Of a stretch of 60,650 bases of DNA, positions 44,845 through 55,190 are shown in pieces. This DNA is from Candidatus Omnitrophota bacterium (GTDB taxonomy: Bacteria; Omnitrophota; Gorgyraeia; Duberdicusellales; 4484-171): assembly GCA_028713415.1 (NCBI GenBank), contig JAQTOI010000004.1, forward strand, positions 1-60,650. The letters run 5' to 3'. The position numbers and the translations under genes were made by a program. The notes beneath the pieces were generated by a model, which saw only the letters and a list, made by a program, of their open reading frames with translations, did no database searches and was not told the DNA's origin. Position 1 is the first letter of the stretch. Every line of letters begins with the position of its first letter.

Positions 44845-45193
44845 TAAGAGTAAAAGTTATTTTTAATCGTTTCTCGTCTAATTGCGCCAGCTCCACATCT
44901 TTTGTCGCCTCAAGGGCTTTTTTTGGGCAGGAATCAACGCACTGAGCGCAGTAAATACAGCGCGCCAGATCAATTATCGCTTCGAATTGCTTATCGCCTA
45001 CCTTGTTAATTATGATTGCCCCTGTTGGGCAATCCTTCATACATAATTTACAGCCTATGCAGGCGGCCGCGTAGTATTTAAGTTTACCCCGGAATTTATC
45101 CGGCATCTCTAACTTCGCTGCCGGATACAAAATAGTAGCAGGCTTTTTAAAAATAGACCCCAGCACCTGGCGCATCATCTTTCCCGGCCTCAT
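44810..45193 (-). CDS. NuoI/HycF-like 2x[4Fe-4S] ferredoxin subunit
   Basis: [16 protein letters not shown] and [16 protein letters not shown]; start at MRPGK abutting the NuoH-like gene. Confidence 0.93.
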   Translation of the reverse strand: MRPGKMMRQVLGSIFKKPATILYPAAKLEMPDKFRGKLKYYAAACIGCKLCMKDCPTGAIIINKVGDKQFEAIIDLARCIYCAQCVDSCPKKALEATKDVELAQLDEKRLKITFTLNDPEGKVTEQT

Positions 45194-46131
45194 CGTAATA
45201 ATACTCCTTTTAAAATAAGATTGATGACTAATTGCAAAATTGCAAAGGGCGCCATGTATTTCCAGCAAAAGCGAATCATTTGATCTATACGCAGGCGCGC
45301 GGTAATGGTACGCATCAATGAAAGTATGGCTACTATTGCCGATACTTTTAGTATAAAAAAGAAAAATCCCGCCAAGGGATTAGCATTTAAACCAAACGGT
45401 AAAAATACCGCAGCCAGCAATGACGCGCCCACTACCATTTCAACGTTAAGCGACAATTTTAAAAACGCAAGGTTCCTTCCACTGTATTCGGTAAAGACTC
45501 CGGCAACTACTTCAGTTTCTGCTTCAGGAATATCGAACGGCCCCTTCTCTAATTTACCCAACAAAGATATCAAAGCCACTACGAAACCAATGGAATTCAA
45601 CAAAATGTACAGTGGATGCTGAGTGTAAAAAAAGGCTATGTCTCTTAATGACCAGCTATCAGCCAGAAGCGCTGCTGAAAGTATTCCCATAAAAAGAGGC
45701 ACTTCATACGCAACCAGTTGAGTGAGCGAACGCACTGTCCCGATGCGCGCGAATAAGGAAGTAGAGTACCAGCCGCCTATGAAAAAAGCCAAAGTCGGTA
45801 TAGTCAATAAATAAAGCACAACGATTGAATCCCCTCCAAACGAACAAAGCGAGTTAAAACTCCACAAAGGGATATACAAAAATGCTGTTACCGCGGCGCA
45901 AAGCGCGAAAGCCGGAGCGAGATTAAACATATTACGGTTGGCTTCTTCGGGAACGATATCTTCCTTAGCCAGAAGTTTGATAAAATCCGCCAGTGGCTGA
46001 AACCAGGGAGGGCCCACTCTATTCTGCAGGCGCGCGTATATTTTGCGGTCGATGAATTCAGAATACAACGCCAGTACGCTTACAAATAGAAAACCCGGAA
46101 ACAGTAAAACAGAAAAAATTGAGCCTACCAC
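45190..46131 (-). CDS. NuoH/HycD-like membrane subunit
   Basis: [51 protein letters not shown]. Confidence 0.93.
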   Translation of the reverse strand: MVGSIFSVLLFPGFLFVSVLALYSEFIDRKIYARLQNRVGPPWFQPLADFIKLLAKEDIVPEEANRNMFNLAPAFALCAAVTAFLYIPLWSFNSLCSFGGDSIVVLYLLTIPTLAFFIGGWYSTSLFARIGTVRSLTQLVAYEVPLFMGILSAALLADSWSLRDIAFFYTQHPLYILLNSIGFVVALISLLGKLEKGPFDIPEAETEVVAGVFTEYSGRNLAFLKLSLNVEMVVGASLLAAVFLPFGLNANPLAGFFFFILKVSAIVAILSLMRTITARLRIDQMIRFCWKYMAPFAILQLVINLILKGVLLR

Positions 46132-46271
46132 TTTGACACCTCTAGTTTTTGATTTATTTAGATAAGCAATATTAGTAACAGATTCAGACAGATTGTTACG
46201 GATTCAAACGGATTAATTTATCCGTGACATCCGCAAGCATCTGTTTGCATCCGTGAAACCGGTTTTCTCAT

Positions 46272-47498
46272 CTAAACATTTCCTAATTTTTTATTTAATT
46301 TTGTAAAATCTACGCCTTGAGCTTTATACCACTCGATGCTTAAGCTGCGCAACTCGGGCCAGGAGATAATTTTTTCCTTTTCGCTGTCCACATTCTTTAT
46401 TTCCACCATTCTATCGGTGCAGGAAAAACACGGATCAATTGCCGCAATCACAATAGGCATGTCGGCCAAGAACCTATCTTTAAGCATTTGCTTAACGGTG
46501 CGCACATTCGCAAGCGTAGGCGCGCGCACCTTAACCCTTTCCGGCTTATCAGTACCGTTAGCTTTAACATAATGCACGTCTTCGCCTCTGGGTGCTTCAT
46601 AACGGCTTAAAGCTTCACCAGCCGGGATTTTACGCGGAGCCTTCACCGCTATGGGCCCTTGCGGCATGTTTTTTAAAACCTGCCTTATAATCTTGAATGA
46701 TTCAAGCAACTCTTTTAACCGCACCACAGTGCGGCCATAAACATCGCAATGCGTATCCGTAATAACATCAAAGCTAAGCTCTTCGTAAGCGGCATAAGGG
46801 TCGTCCCTGCGGACATCACGATTGACCCCAGAACCTCTGGCAGTAGGGCCTACCGCACCCAGGCGCAATGCGTCTTCTTGCGGCAACATACCTACACCCG
46901 AAAGCCTTTTACTGATAGCCATATCCTCAGTTGCAATCTCAATGTAATAGTGCGTCCTCTCTTCAAGCTGCTCAACAGCCTTTAGAACTTCTTTGGTTTG
47001 CGCGCTGTCAATATCCCTTCTTACTCCTCCGATAGTATTAATTCCGTAATTGACGCGGTTTCCGGTAAGAAGGGCTAAAATATCCATGATCGCTTCCCTG
47101 TCGCGCCAGGTATACATAAGCAGCGTATCAAAACCTATTTCATGGCCGGCCACGCCCAGCCAAAGATAGTGGCTATGCACACGCTCCAGTTCCCCTACCA
47201 GTGTCCGTATATAGAGAGCGCGCTTAGGTACTGCCAGCTGCGCTATCTCTTCCACTGCCTGGACAAAACATGTGGAATGGGTATGGGAACAAATACCGCA
47301 GATGCGTTCGATTAGATACACATCCTGGACATATGTCCTCTCTTCGCATGCTTTTTCTATACCGCGATGATTGTAGCCAAGCCGTATATCTACGCCTAAA
47401 ATTTTTTCACCTTTTAAAGCAACGCTGAAGCTTTCCGGCTCTTTTAACGCCGGATGCTGAGGGCCTATTGGGATCTTAAACTTACGTTGTTCGCGCAT
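46272..47498 (-). CDS. group 4 [NiFe]-hydrogenase large subunit
   Basis: ERICGICSHTHS and DPCFSCTDR both Ni-binding CxxC motifs present; C-terminal extension after DR. Confidence 0.95.
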   Translation of the reverse strand: MREQRKFKIPIGPQHPALKEPESFSVALKGEKILGVDIRLGYNHRGIEKACEERTYVQDVYLIERICGICSHTHSTCFVQAVEEIAQLAVPKRALYIRTLVGELERVHSHYLWLGVAGHEIGFDTLLMYTWRDREAIMDILALLTGNRVNYGINTIGGVRRDIDSAQTKEVLKAVEQLEERTHYYIEIATEDMAISKRLSGVGMLPQEDALRLGAVGPTARGSGVNRDVRRDDPYAAYEELSFDVITDTHCDVYGRTVVRLKELLESFKIIRQVLKNMPQGPIAVKAPRKIPAGEALSRYEAPRGEDVHYVKANGTDKPERVKVRAPTLANVRTVKQMLKDRFLADMPIVIAAIDPCFSCTDRMVEIKNVDSEKEKIISWPELRSLSIEWYKAQGVDFTKLNKKLGNV

Positions 47499-47531
47499 TT
47501 ATACTCCTATTTCTTTCAGAAGTCAGATTTT

Positions 47532-48023
47532 TTATGTCTTTTGTTCTCTGTTTTCTGTCTTCTGTTCTCTGTTCTCTGCTTTCGGTTTCCAGCCTTTGCG
47601 TAAAGGAAACTCATCTTGCGGCCAATCATCAGGTAAAGGATATCGCAAGCCCGGCGGCAAGCTATCTATTTTTACTCCAAGTAAATCCATGAGTTCTCTT
47701 TCATAAATCTCTGCGCCGGGAAAATAAAATGTTATGGTTCGTAATACCGGATTAATCTTTGGAACAGCAGTCCTTAAATTCAGTACAATACCGTTTTTAT
47801 CGGCTATATGATACACAACCCCAAACGTTAAACCTTCATCCAGGCCGGTAATGGTACAAAGATGCGAAAAGACAAGTTGTTTTACGGCATAATCGAAAAC
47901 ATCGTTGAGTCGCTCAAGCTCTACCTGTATAAAAATACGCCGCGGCCGCGATATCACTATCCTGCCGGCAAGGAAATCAAATTTACTCACCAACGCTTGC
48001 TTTATTTTTTCTTCTAAAGACAT
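47532..48023 (-). CDS. NuoC/HycE-N-like subunit
   Basis: GAEIYERELMDLLGVKIDSLPPGLRYPLPDDWPQDEFPLRKGW. Confidence 0.92.
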   Translation of the reverse strand: MSLEEKIKQALVSKFDFLAGRIVISRPRRIFIQVELERLNDVFDYAVKQLVFSHLCTITGLDEGLTFGVVYHIADKNGIVLNLRTAVPKINPVLRTITFYFPGAEIYERELMDLLGVKIDSLPPGLRYPLPDDWPQDEFPLRKGWKPKAENREQKTENREQKT

Positions 48024-48231
48024 CTTAATTCTCGGATTCGACCAAAGAGTGCGCAGCCTGGCGCTCCTGCTGCCTGAGCGGAGCCTCCCCGAAGGGGACA
48101 AAAGACCACCCGCCTCTTCGCTTCGCGACGGGCGAGGTCTCGCCGAAGGCGGAAAGACTAAAGACTAAAGACCTTCGGAATTTACAAAACTCTAAACTCT
48201 GTGGTCTTTGGTTATTTTTAGTAATTTCACT

Positions 48232-48663
48232 TTATTCTTTTAAGCTGGCCAATAATTTCACTATTCCATCCATAATAGCTTTGGGGCTTGCGGGGCATCC
48301 GGGCACATAGGCAGAAACCGGAATTACTGAATTAATGCCGGCTTCAACGTTATAGCAACCCCTAAAGACTCCTCCGCTGCAAGCGCAGGTGCCTACCGCG
48401 ACCACAAATTTAGGATGCGCCATCTGTTCGTATATTCTTTTGAGCCTCTCGTCTACTTTTTTAGTAACCGGTCCGGAACATACAAGTATATCGGCGTGAC
48501 GGGGCGTTCCTTTTAGCTGTACCCCAAAACGTTCCAGGTCATAGCGCGGGGTAAGCGTGGCGATGAGCTCTATGTCACAAGCATTACAAGCCCCGGTATT
48601 AAAATGCAATATCCAGGGAGATTTAATGCGCGCCCAATTTATTATTTTTTCAGTTACCTGCAT
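48232..48663 (-). CDS. NuoB/HycG-like hydrogenase small subunit
   Basis: GACNACDIELIA...GTCACSGGVFRGC...VPGCPASPKAIMDGI. Confidence 0.95.
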   Translation of the reverse strand: MQVTEKIINWARIKSPWILHFNTGACNACDIELIATLTPRYDLERFGVQLKGTPRHADILVCSGPVTKKVDERLKRIYEQMAHPKFVVAVGTCACSGGVFRGCYNVEAGINSVIPVSAYVPGCPASPKAIMDGIVKLLASLKE

Positions 48664-48666
48664 TGG

Positions 48667-49002
48667 TTACCTCCTGAAGAGAATATACAAACCAACCCCG
48701 ACACTTGCTATATATAACAATGGTATCATCAAAACCCTGGAGCTTTCCAGAGGAACGGTCGTCAATATAAGAGTAGCGACATGAGCGATGGTAAAGAAAA
48801 AAACAAAAGGGAAAAATGAACTGTAATCAGGCTGCAACATGTGGTCATATCTTTCTTCTCCACAGGCATAGGGCTTGCGCGAATCCGGCGATGTCTCCTT
48901 GGGCCGATAGGATATTTTCGAAAATAAATAAGATAAGGCCTGAATAAAGAAAAATATGATAAGAAAAGCCAGGGGCGGCAATAATATTAATCTATTCATC
49001 AC
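48667..49002 (-). CDS. NuoA-like subunit
   Basis: SRKPYACGEE motif and three TM topology. Confidence 0.82.
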   Translation of the reverse strand: MMNRLILLPPLAFLIIFFFIQALSYLFSKISYRPKETSPDSRKPYACGEERYDHMLQPDYSSFFPFVFFFTIAHVATLILTTVPLESSRVLMIPLLYIASVGVGLYILFRR

Positions 49003-49330
49003 TTATACCCTCATCATTAATTTGACGGATTTTACGCGTATCCAGGGAATTATTGTGCCGCCAAATACCGATAACGACTCCGGCAGCTATCGTAATCACG
49101 ACCACTTCAATAACAATCAAAGTAACTACAATTACCTGCGCTAAAGCAATATGTCCAGTGGCTGCGCCGGCAACGATTACAAGCAGCGTGGCCGCTTTCA
49201 TTAAAACCTCAACACCCACCAAAACGCGTATGAGATTAAAGGTTACGAATATGCAATATAACCCTATGATAAAAAGCATAATAATAAAAGGGGAAAATGA
49301 CCAGAAAAGTCTTGCAATTTCACTATTCAT
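48992..49330 (-). CDS. NuoK/MrpC-like subunit
   Basis: LYCIFVTFNLIRVLVGVEVLMKAATLL...AQVIVVTLIVIEVVVITIAAGVVIGI. Confidence 0.88.
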   Translation of the reverse strand: MNSEIARLFWSFSPFIIMLFIIGLYCIFVTFNLIRVLVGVEVLMKAATLLVIVAGAATGHIALAQVIVVTLIVIEVVVITIAAGVVIGIWRHNNSLDTRKIRQINDEGISDE

Positions 49331-49814
49331 TTTCTTTCTTCTCTTTAAAAATGATTAATATGCCAAATGCACCTATCAGCAAAATCAATATCTGGCCTAT
49401 CAAATCAAGAGGCCTTATATTCCACAAGAGAATACGCACATCCTTATCAACTTCGGCACCAGGCAAAGGCATCTTAGAACTTAAATGAATAAAGGTAAAA
49501 ATGATGCCGGAAGATACGATAATAAACGGCAGATACCAGAACCTGGTTAATCTCTCTCTCATATGCTGCAATACTTCCTTGGTCGATAAGGGCTGCGTTA
49601 GGGTTATGGCACTGACAAACACTACAGGGATAAGCCCGGCGCAAACCGACAGCTCAAAAACTGCCGCCAGAGGCGAATGCAACCTGAACATAAGCATTGT
49701 CAATACCGCGCTCACTATGGCAAGGGCGATTGCTGAACGCAAAAGGCTGCGCGTCATCACTGCCCAAAGGGCAACGCATAATAATGCGATAAGCAGTATA
49801 CTGTTTACAATCAT
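49323..49814 (-). CDS. NuoJ-like subunit
   Basis: LLRSAIALAIVSAVLTMLMFRLHSPLAAVFELSVCAGLIPVVFV. Confidence 0.8.
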   Translation of the reverse strand: MIVNSILLIALLCVALWAVMTRSLLRSAIALAIVSAVLTMLMFRLHSPLAAVFELSVCAGLIPVVFVSAITLTQPLSTKEVLQHMRERLTRFWYLPFIIVSSGIIFTFIHLSSKMPLPGAEVDKDVRILLWNIRPLDLIGQILILLIGAFGILIIFKEKKENE

Positions 49815-49816
49815 CT

Positions 49817-51253
49817 TCAGCCTGCAAAAATCTTTTCTATAGGCAATATAAAAGTATTTAACACAAACGGAAAAAATACTCCGGCTCCGACGGTTATCAG
49901 AGCAAGCAATACCGCGGCAAACACTAACCCGGCTCTGGCTTCAACAACTTGCGCACAATCGGCGTTCAAAGTGCCAAAGAAAACTCGCCTCTGTAATGAC
50001 AACAAATATGCAAGCGTCAATACGCTCGCCAATACGGCGACTAATGCATACAATGGATGGCCTGAGGCCACCAAGGCAATTACTATCATAAGCTTGCTCC
50101 AGAATCCTGCCAAAGGAGGCACTCCTGCGGCAGACAGGCTCGCAATAACAGAGGTAAAAGCGGTAGCCGGCATTTTTGCCTGTAAACCACCCATGGCCTC
50201 AACGTTTCTGGTTTTCGTTTGCGCTTCAGTTGCCGCAGAATTAACAAAAAGCAGCGCTTTAAAAATAGAATGGTTAAAAAAATGAAATAGCGCGGCACTA
50301 AGCCCCAAGGCAGTGCCTGAACCTAAAGCCAGCACAATATACCCTATTTGGCTAATACTTGAATACGCCAATATCCTTTTAAAATCGTTCTGTGCCAGCG
50401 CGCCTAAAGCTCCGAGGGTGATAGTTACCGCTCCGGCAAAGAGCAATAAATTATTTATTGCCGGTAAAAACCCGAATACCGAATTTACAATACGTATTAA
50501 GGTATATATCCCAAGAGTTTTAGTCACAATACCCGCTAAAAATACAGTAACCGGGGCAGGTGACTCGGAATAAGCCTCAGGAAGCCACCCGTGAAAAGGC
50601 ACTACGCCTGCCTTTATGAAAGCTCCGCATATAAAAAGCCCTGAAGCGAGAATCAGAAGAAAATCATGCGAAGAATAATTAAACGCTGCGCGGATACTGG
50701 CAAAATGAGTATTGCCCGCGATAAACAAAAACAAAGCGATAGATGAAAGCATCATGGTTGTTGCCAGGATAGAAAGAACGATATATTTAAACGCCGCTTC
50801 AAGGGCATTTTTCTTTCTATTAATCACAATTAAAACAAACGATGCGGCAGCGGCAATTTCAAGAAAGACGTAGAGGGTAAAAATATCGCTTGTCAGGACA
50901 ATGCCGTTTAACCCTGCCAGGGCAAGAAACAAAACGCTGACGAAATTATGCTCGTTTTGCTGCTCGCAAATAAAATATTTTGCCACCAAGAGAGTAATAA
51001 ATCCGGTAATCCCTATTGAAAGAAGCACCACAAAACTTATACTGTCGGCTGACAAGTCTAATTCCAGCAAAGAACCAAAGGGATTAACGACAATACTTTG
51101 CGGATTAAAAACGCAAAAAAAGACTAACGCAATTTGCGCAAGCGTAAAACAAAGAGCGCAATAAAATGATACTTTTGCGCGGCGTAAAAGCGGCGGCAGG
51201 TTTAATACGAGTACCGAGAACAAAGGAATTAATATAAGTAAGGAAAGTAGCAT
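49817..51253 (-). CDS. NuoN/MrpD-like antiporter subunit
   Basis: KAGVVPFHGWLPEAYSESPAPVTVFLAGIVTKTLGIY; DFKRILAYSSISQIGYI. Confidence 0.93.
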   Translation of the reverse strand: MLLSLLILIPLFSVLVLNLPPLLRRAKVSFYCALCFTLAQIALVFFCVFNPQSIVVNPFGSLLELDLSADSISFVVLLSIGITGFITLLVAKYFICEQQNEHNFVSVLFLALAGLNGIVLTSDIFTLYVFLEIAAAASFVLIVINRKKNALEAAFKYIVLSILATTMMLSSIALFLFIAGNTHFASIRAAFNYSSHDFLLILASGLFICGAFIKAGVVPFHGWLPEAYSESPAPVTVFLAGIVTKTLGIYTLIRIVNSVFGFLPAINNLLLFAGAVTITLGALGALAQNDFKRILAYSSISQIGYIVLALGSGTALGLSAALFHFFNHSIFKALLFVNSAATEAQTKTRNVEAMGGLQAKMPATAFTSVIASLSAAGVPPLAGFWSKLMIVIALVASGHPLYALVAVLASVLTLAYLLSLQRRVFFGTLNADCAQVVEARAGLVFAAVLLALITVGAGVFFPFVLNTFILPIEKIFAG

Positions 51254-51279
51254 ATTATTAATTTTTTTATTACGTTAAT

Positions 51280-51396
51280 GATTACGGTGATTAGAGATAG
51301 ATTACGGAGATTAAAAAAATCTGCGTAATCTTTCTAAAATCTGTATAATCTTGTTAGAATCTCTGTAATCTCTTTATAATCTCTGTAATCTTTCTA
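51280..51396. repeat. word-like inverted repeat (GATTACGGAGATTA type)
   Basis: gattacggtgattagagatagattacggagattaaaaaaatctgcgtaatctttctaaaatctg...ctctgtaatc. Confidence 0.8.
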
Positions 51397-53229
51397 CAAT
51401 GAACGTGACAAAAATATAATTACAAACGCCAGGCCAATCAGTGACCAGAATAAATAGGTGCCGTAATTGCCGGTATGCAGCCTTTTCATGGTGCCGGAAA
51501 AAAAGCCTGTTACTTTTACTATTAATATTTCATACAGCCAATCTATAGCCCTATCTACACGAAAGGCAAAACCTGCCGCCATGTTTACTATCCTTAGGCC
51601 AATATCATAAGGGTCAAACCATTTCTCTTGAGCCTTAGCGTAGAAAAACGATAAAACCGGCGCATGGTGGATATGGTCCGCGGCTGCTATGGCTTTACCT
51701 CTCATCCTAAAGCCGAAAAAATGGTTAGCTAATGCGGCAAAGAGTATGATAAGCGTAACGGCAGTAAGCTTGGCGTTAACCTTAAAACCCTCAAATTCAG
51801 CGGCGTGAAAGTTTGCCTGATGTAACACCGGCTGAATTAATTTTTGCAAAGCAAAACTGTTACACAGGCCAAAGAATACGCAAAAAAAAGCGATAATCGC
51901 CATGGGAATTAACATCGCCAGAGGCGCTTCTTTTGTGTGCTCATATTTTGGCGGTACTTTACCCAAAAATGCCGCGTGCCCGAGCTTTAAAAACGATGCA
52001 GCAGTAAAGAAAGAACCCGTGGCCGCAATTGCGTAAAATAGAAATCCTCTTTTCAAGGCGCCCTCATACACCAGCTCTTTTGAAAAGAAACCGTTAAAAG
52101 GCGGGACTCCAGAAATCGAAGCGGCGGCAATAAGAAAACATATAAAGGTTATGGGCATTTTTCTGCCTAAGCCGCCTAACTCTTCTAAATCGGTGGTCCC
52201 GGTTTGCCGTTCGACTGAGCCGGCAGTTAAAAAAAGGCCGCTTTTATATATCGCATTGTTTACCATATGAAACAAGCCGCCGATAATGCCCGCGGGTACC
52301 GCTGTACCTATGCCTAAAATCATATACCCCACCTGGCTTACGGCGTGATACGCTAGAAGTTTTTTGTAGTTTTTCTGTATAAGCGCCATCATTACCGCAA
52401 GGAGTATCGTAACAGAACCGATAACCATAAGTGAAGTGTTAAGGAATGAATGCGCAGAAAGCTGGAACATATCGAGAGAAATTCTTGCGAGAAAATATAT
52501 CCCTAAAAGTTTCTCCAATGCTGCAGGCACAAACGCCACAAAGAGTAAGGGGGCATCAAGAGCTGCGTCAGGAATCCAGCTGTGAAATGGCATGGAGCCT
52601 GCTTTCGAAATAGCACCGATCGCCAATAAAACAAAGGCTACGGAACCTGCTGCACTTGGCGGCAGATTTATCTTAGAGATAATAAATGTCCCTGACAGGC
52701 GGCTCACAATAGCAATACCAATCATCATGCAAAGATCAGTAATCGCGACGATGATAAAAGCTTTCATCGCGGTTTTAAATGCCCCGGGCCTGCCCAGAGC
52801 AATCATTCCAAATAATACTAAAAGCAGCCCTTCCCAGAAAAAAAACATAAGGAGTAAATTATCCGCGAGCACTGCTCCGTTGGTAAAAGCAATGGTAATA
52901 AGAAAATAAGAAAAAAACTGATTGGCGCGGAAATTTTTCTGAATGAAAAAGCTAGAATAAATGGCGATTAAAAATCCAAAACAAGAACAAGCTAAAATGA
53001 TAAACGCGCTGAAATGATATACGCGTAAGGCAAAATCAATGCCAAAGCCAATCCAGGGTAAAGAGCAAGATACATTCTGCTTAAACAAAAATATTGCCAG
53101 CGCGAGATTCAAAGCGGTTGCAACAATGGTAATAGCTTTCTGCAAGACGGGCAATCTGTTGGGAACCAGAAGAACAACACCGCCGCTTACAAAAGGCACT
53201 ATTATAGGTAAGAATAACATAATATTCAT
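51394..53229 (-). CDS. NuoL/MrpA-like antiporter subunit
   Basis: KAGSMPFHSWIPDAALDAPLLFVAFVPAALEKLLGIY; NYKKLLAYHAVSQVGYM; 611 aa. Confidence 0.93.
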   Translation of the reverse strand: MNIMLFLPIIVPFVSGGVVLLVPNRLPVLQKAITIVATALNLALAIFLFKQNVSCSLPWIGFGIDFALRVYHFSAFIILACSCFGFLIAIYSSFFIQKNFRANQFFSYFLITIAFTNGAVLADNLLLMFFFWEGLLLVLFGMIALGRPGAFKTAMKAFIIVAITDLCMMIGIAIVSRLSGTFIISKINLPPSAAGSVAFVLLAIGAISKAGSMPFHSWIPDAALDAPLLFVAFVPAALEKLLGIYFLARISLDMFQLSAHSFLNTSLMVIGSVTILLAVMMALIQKNYKKLLAYHAVSQVGYMILGIGTAVPAGIIGGLFHMVNNAIYKSGLFLTAGSVERQTGTTDLEELGGLGRKMPITFICFLIAAASISGVPPFNGFFSKELVYEGALKRGFLFYAIAATGSFFTAASFLKLGHAAFLGKVPPKYEHTKEAPLAMLIPMAIIAFFCVFFGLCNSFALQKLIQPVLHQANFHAAEFEGFKVNAKLTAVTLIILFAALANHFFGFRMRGKAIAAADHIHHAPVLSFFYAKAQEKWFDPYDIGLRIVNMAAGFAFRVDRAIDWLYEILIVKVTGFFSGTMKRLHTGNYGTYLFWSLIGLAFVIIFLSRSL

Positions 53230-54665
53230 TGCTGAGTCAGCATTTGGTTAACCACGGATTGAACTACTTTTGACGGATAACCTACAAAAAAGCCGCCCGC
53301 CAGGCAAGCAAGCGCCAGAATAACTACCGAAGCCACCATGAGCGAAGAACCCTCACGCTTAGCCGCAATACGCAGTTCTCCCGTAAACACCAGCATAAAA
53401 AGCCTGGCCAGATAAAGTATCGTTAAAATAGCGCCTATTAGGAATATAAAGGTAAGCATTTGATTACCATTTCCTACAAGCGCAGAAAATACCATATATT
53501 TGCTGAAGAACCCGCCAAAAGGCGGAATGCCCATTACGGAAAACACGCAGAACAAAAAGGAAACCGCGGTCAGGGGCATAACTTTAAATAATCCGCCTAA
53601 CTTTGTAATATCCTTACTACCGGCATTCTGCTCAACTATTCCCGCGCATAAAAACAAACCGGCTTTGGCAATACCATGCATCAGGATATACAAAAGGCCG
53701 CCAAATACCCCTATTTCAGTCCCCAGAGATAAGCCTAGAAAAATAAAACCAATTTGGCTGATAGTAGAATAAGCCACAATTCGTTTAAAGTCCGTGCCAA
53801 TAAGCGCAGCTCCCCCGCAAACAAGCGCGCTTACCCCCGCAATCCAAGGCACAATAGAGCACAAGAGTAAACTAACGGGAAAATTAACAATAAAAAGGCG
53901 CGCGTAAACATAAACACCTATTTTTACCAGCACTGCCGCGTGCAGCAGCGCGGTAACAGGCGAAGGCGCGACGCCTGCATCAGGCAACCAGGTATGAAAA
54001 GGAAGTGTTGCTGATTTAGAAAATATACCAGCAAGGATTAATGCTGCCGTAACAGCCGATAAGGGATTGTGCCGGAAATATTCTCTAATCACGCTAAGGT
54101 CAAAAGAACCTGTTTGTTGATAAATACTCACAAATCCAAGCAGCATCAGAAGAGAGCCGAATACCGTTACGAGAAACGCTTTATCAGCACGTAAAACATC
54201 TGTTTTTTTCCGGAAAAAACCTATCAGGCGCCAACTGCTTATGGCAGTGATTTCCCAAAAAATATACATCAGTATCAAATTTGCGCTGAATACCAATCCC
54301 ATCATCGCACCCAAGAAAAGGACTACCATGGAGTAGTACTCGTTCTGGTTATCGTAATGGCTGATGTAGTCCCAGGAAAACAGAAGTATAACCGCACTTA
54401 TAGCCGAAGATACGCAGGCCATAAATACCGCCAGGCTATCCGCGACAAGAATAAAGTTAAAGCCCAGCGGCAAATATTTTGCGATTTCTATCACTTTTCC
54501 GGAGAGGACACAAGGAAGCAGCGAGAATGAAAGCAGGCAGGAGCATAAAACAAAAATAAAAGCAAGGCCGTTTCGTAAGCCCCTATTCAGGCGTCCGATT
54601 AAGGGCAACAAAAACGCTCCGATTGCAGGCACACAAACAATTAAAAGCAGGGAAATATTCTGCAT
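53226..54665 (-). CDS. NuoM/NuoN/MrpD-like antiporter subunit
   Basis: KSATLPFHTWLPDAGVAPSPVTALLHAAVLVKIGVY; DFKRIVAYSTISQIGFI. Confidence 0.93.
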   Translation of the reverse strand: MQNISLLLIVCVPAIGAFLLPLIGRLNRGLRNGLAFIFVLCSCLLSFSLLPCVLSGKVIEIAKYLPLGFNFILVADSLAVFMACVSSAISAVILLFSWDYISHYDNQNEYYSMVVLFLGAMMGLVFSANLILMYIFWEITAISSWRLIGFFRKKTDVLRADKAFLVTVFGSLLMLLGFVSIYQQTGSFDLSVIREYFRHNPLSAVTAALILAGIFSKSATLPFHTWLPDAGVAPSPVTALLHAAVLVKIGVYVYARLFIVNFPVSLLLCSIVPWIAGVSALVCGGAALIGTDFKRIVAYSTISQIGFIFLGLSLGTEIGVFGGLLYILMHGIAKAGLFLCAGIVEQNAGSKDITKLGGLFKVMPLTAVSFLFCVFSVMGIPPFGGFFSKYMVFSALVGNGNQMLTFIFLIGAILTILYLARLFMLVFTGELRIAAKREGSSLMVASVVILALACLAGGFFVGYPSKVVQSVVNQMLTQQ

Positions 54666-54761
54666 AAGATAAAGACCTTATCCTTATAAACCGAAACTTA
54701 ACCGTAAGTTTCGGTTTTAACTTCGGGCAGAAAATACCTGCGAAGCGTGCATCTTCTGGGT

Positions 54762-54802
54762 AAATAAAAAAGTCTTCCGATATACAATACCAGAAGACTT
54801 TA
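54762..54802 (-). terminator. leader terminator/attenuator upstream of hydrogenase cluster
   Basis: AAAGTCTTCTGGTATTGTATATCGGAAGACTTTTTTATTT. Confidence 0.75.
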
Positions 54803-54831
54803 TATCTTTTTTATATCAATATAGAAGGGGT

Positions 54832-54859
54832 ATTCTACTGCGCGCAATCTTTTTGTCAA
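54832..54859 (-). promoter_or_regulatory. sigma-70-type promoter of hydrogenase cluster
   Basis: TTGACA-N16-TAGAAT. Confidence 0.7.
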
Positions 54860-54877
54860 TATTTTTAAGAAGACTTG

Positions 54878-55175
54878 CAACACCGCAAAAGCGCGGAATT
54901 CCCTGCCTTGCCGGCCGGCAGGCGCAAAGACGCAAAAGAAGAATCCGTTGAGCGTTGATTGGTTGCGCCCATTCGACTACGCTCAGGGCTAAGTCCTGAG
55001 TGAAATCGAAGGACGTAGCTCGAATCGTAGATCGGTTATCGTCTTTCGCAAAAAAACTTAATAGATAAGTACGGTGAACCTTCAACGCTTAACGGTTCCA
55101 GTTGCACAACCGATAACCGGATTACGATAATTTTTGCAGTTTTGCGCGCTTTTGCGCCATTGCGGATAAAAACCG
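54878..55175. repeat. nested composite inverted repeats
   Basis: Outer CACCGCAAAAGCGC.../...GCGCTTTTGCGCCATTGCGG; middle GTTGAGCGTTGA...CAACGCTTAAC; inner TTCGACTACGCTCAGG...CCTGAGTGAAATCGAAGG; plus CTGCCTTGCCGGCCGGCAGG. Confidence 0.75.
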
Positions 55176-55190
55176 ATCTTGGTAGAAAAA

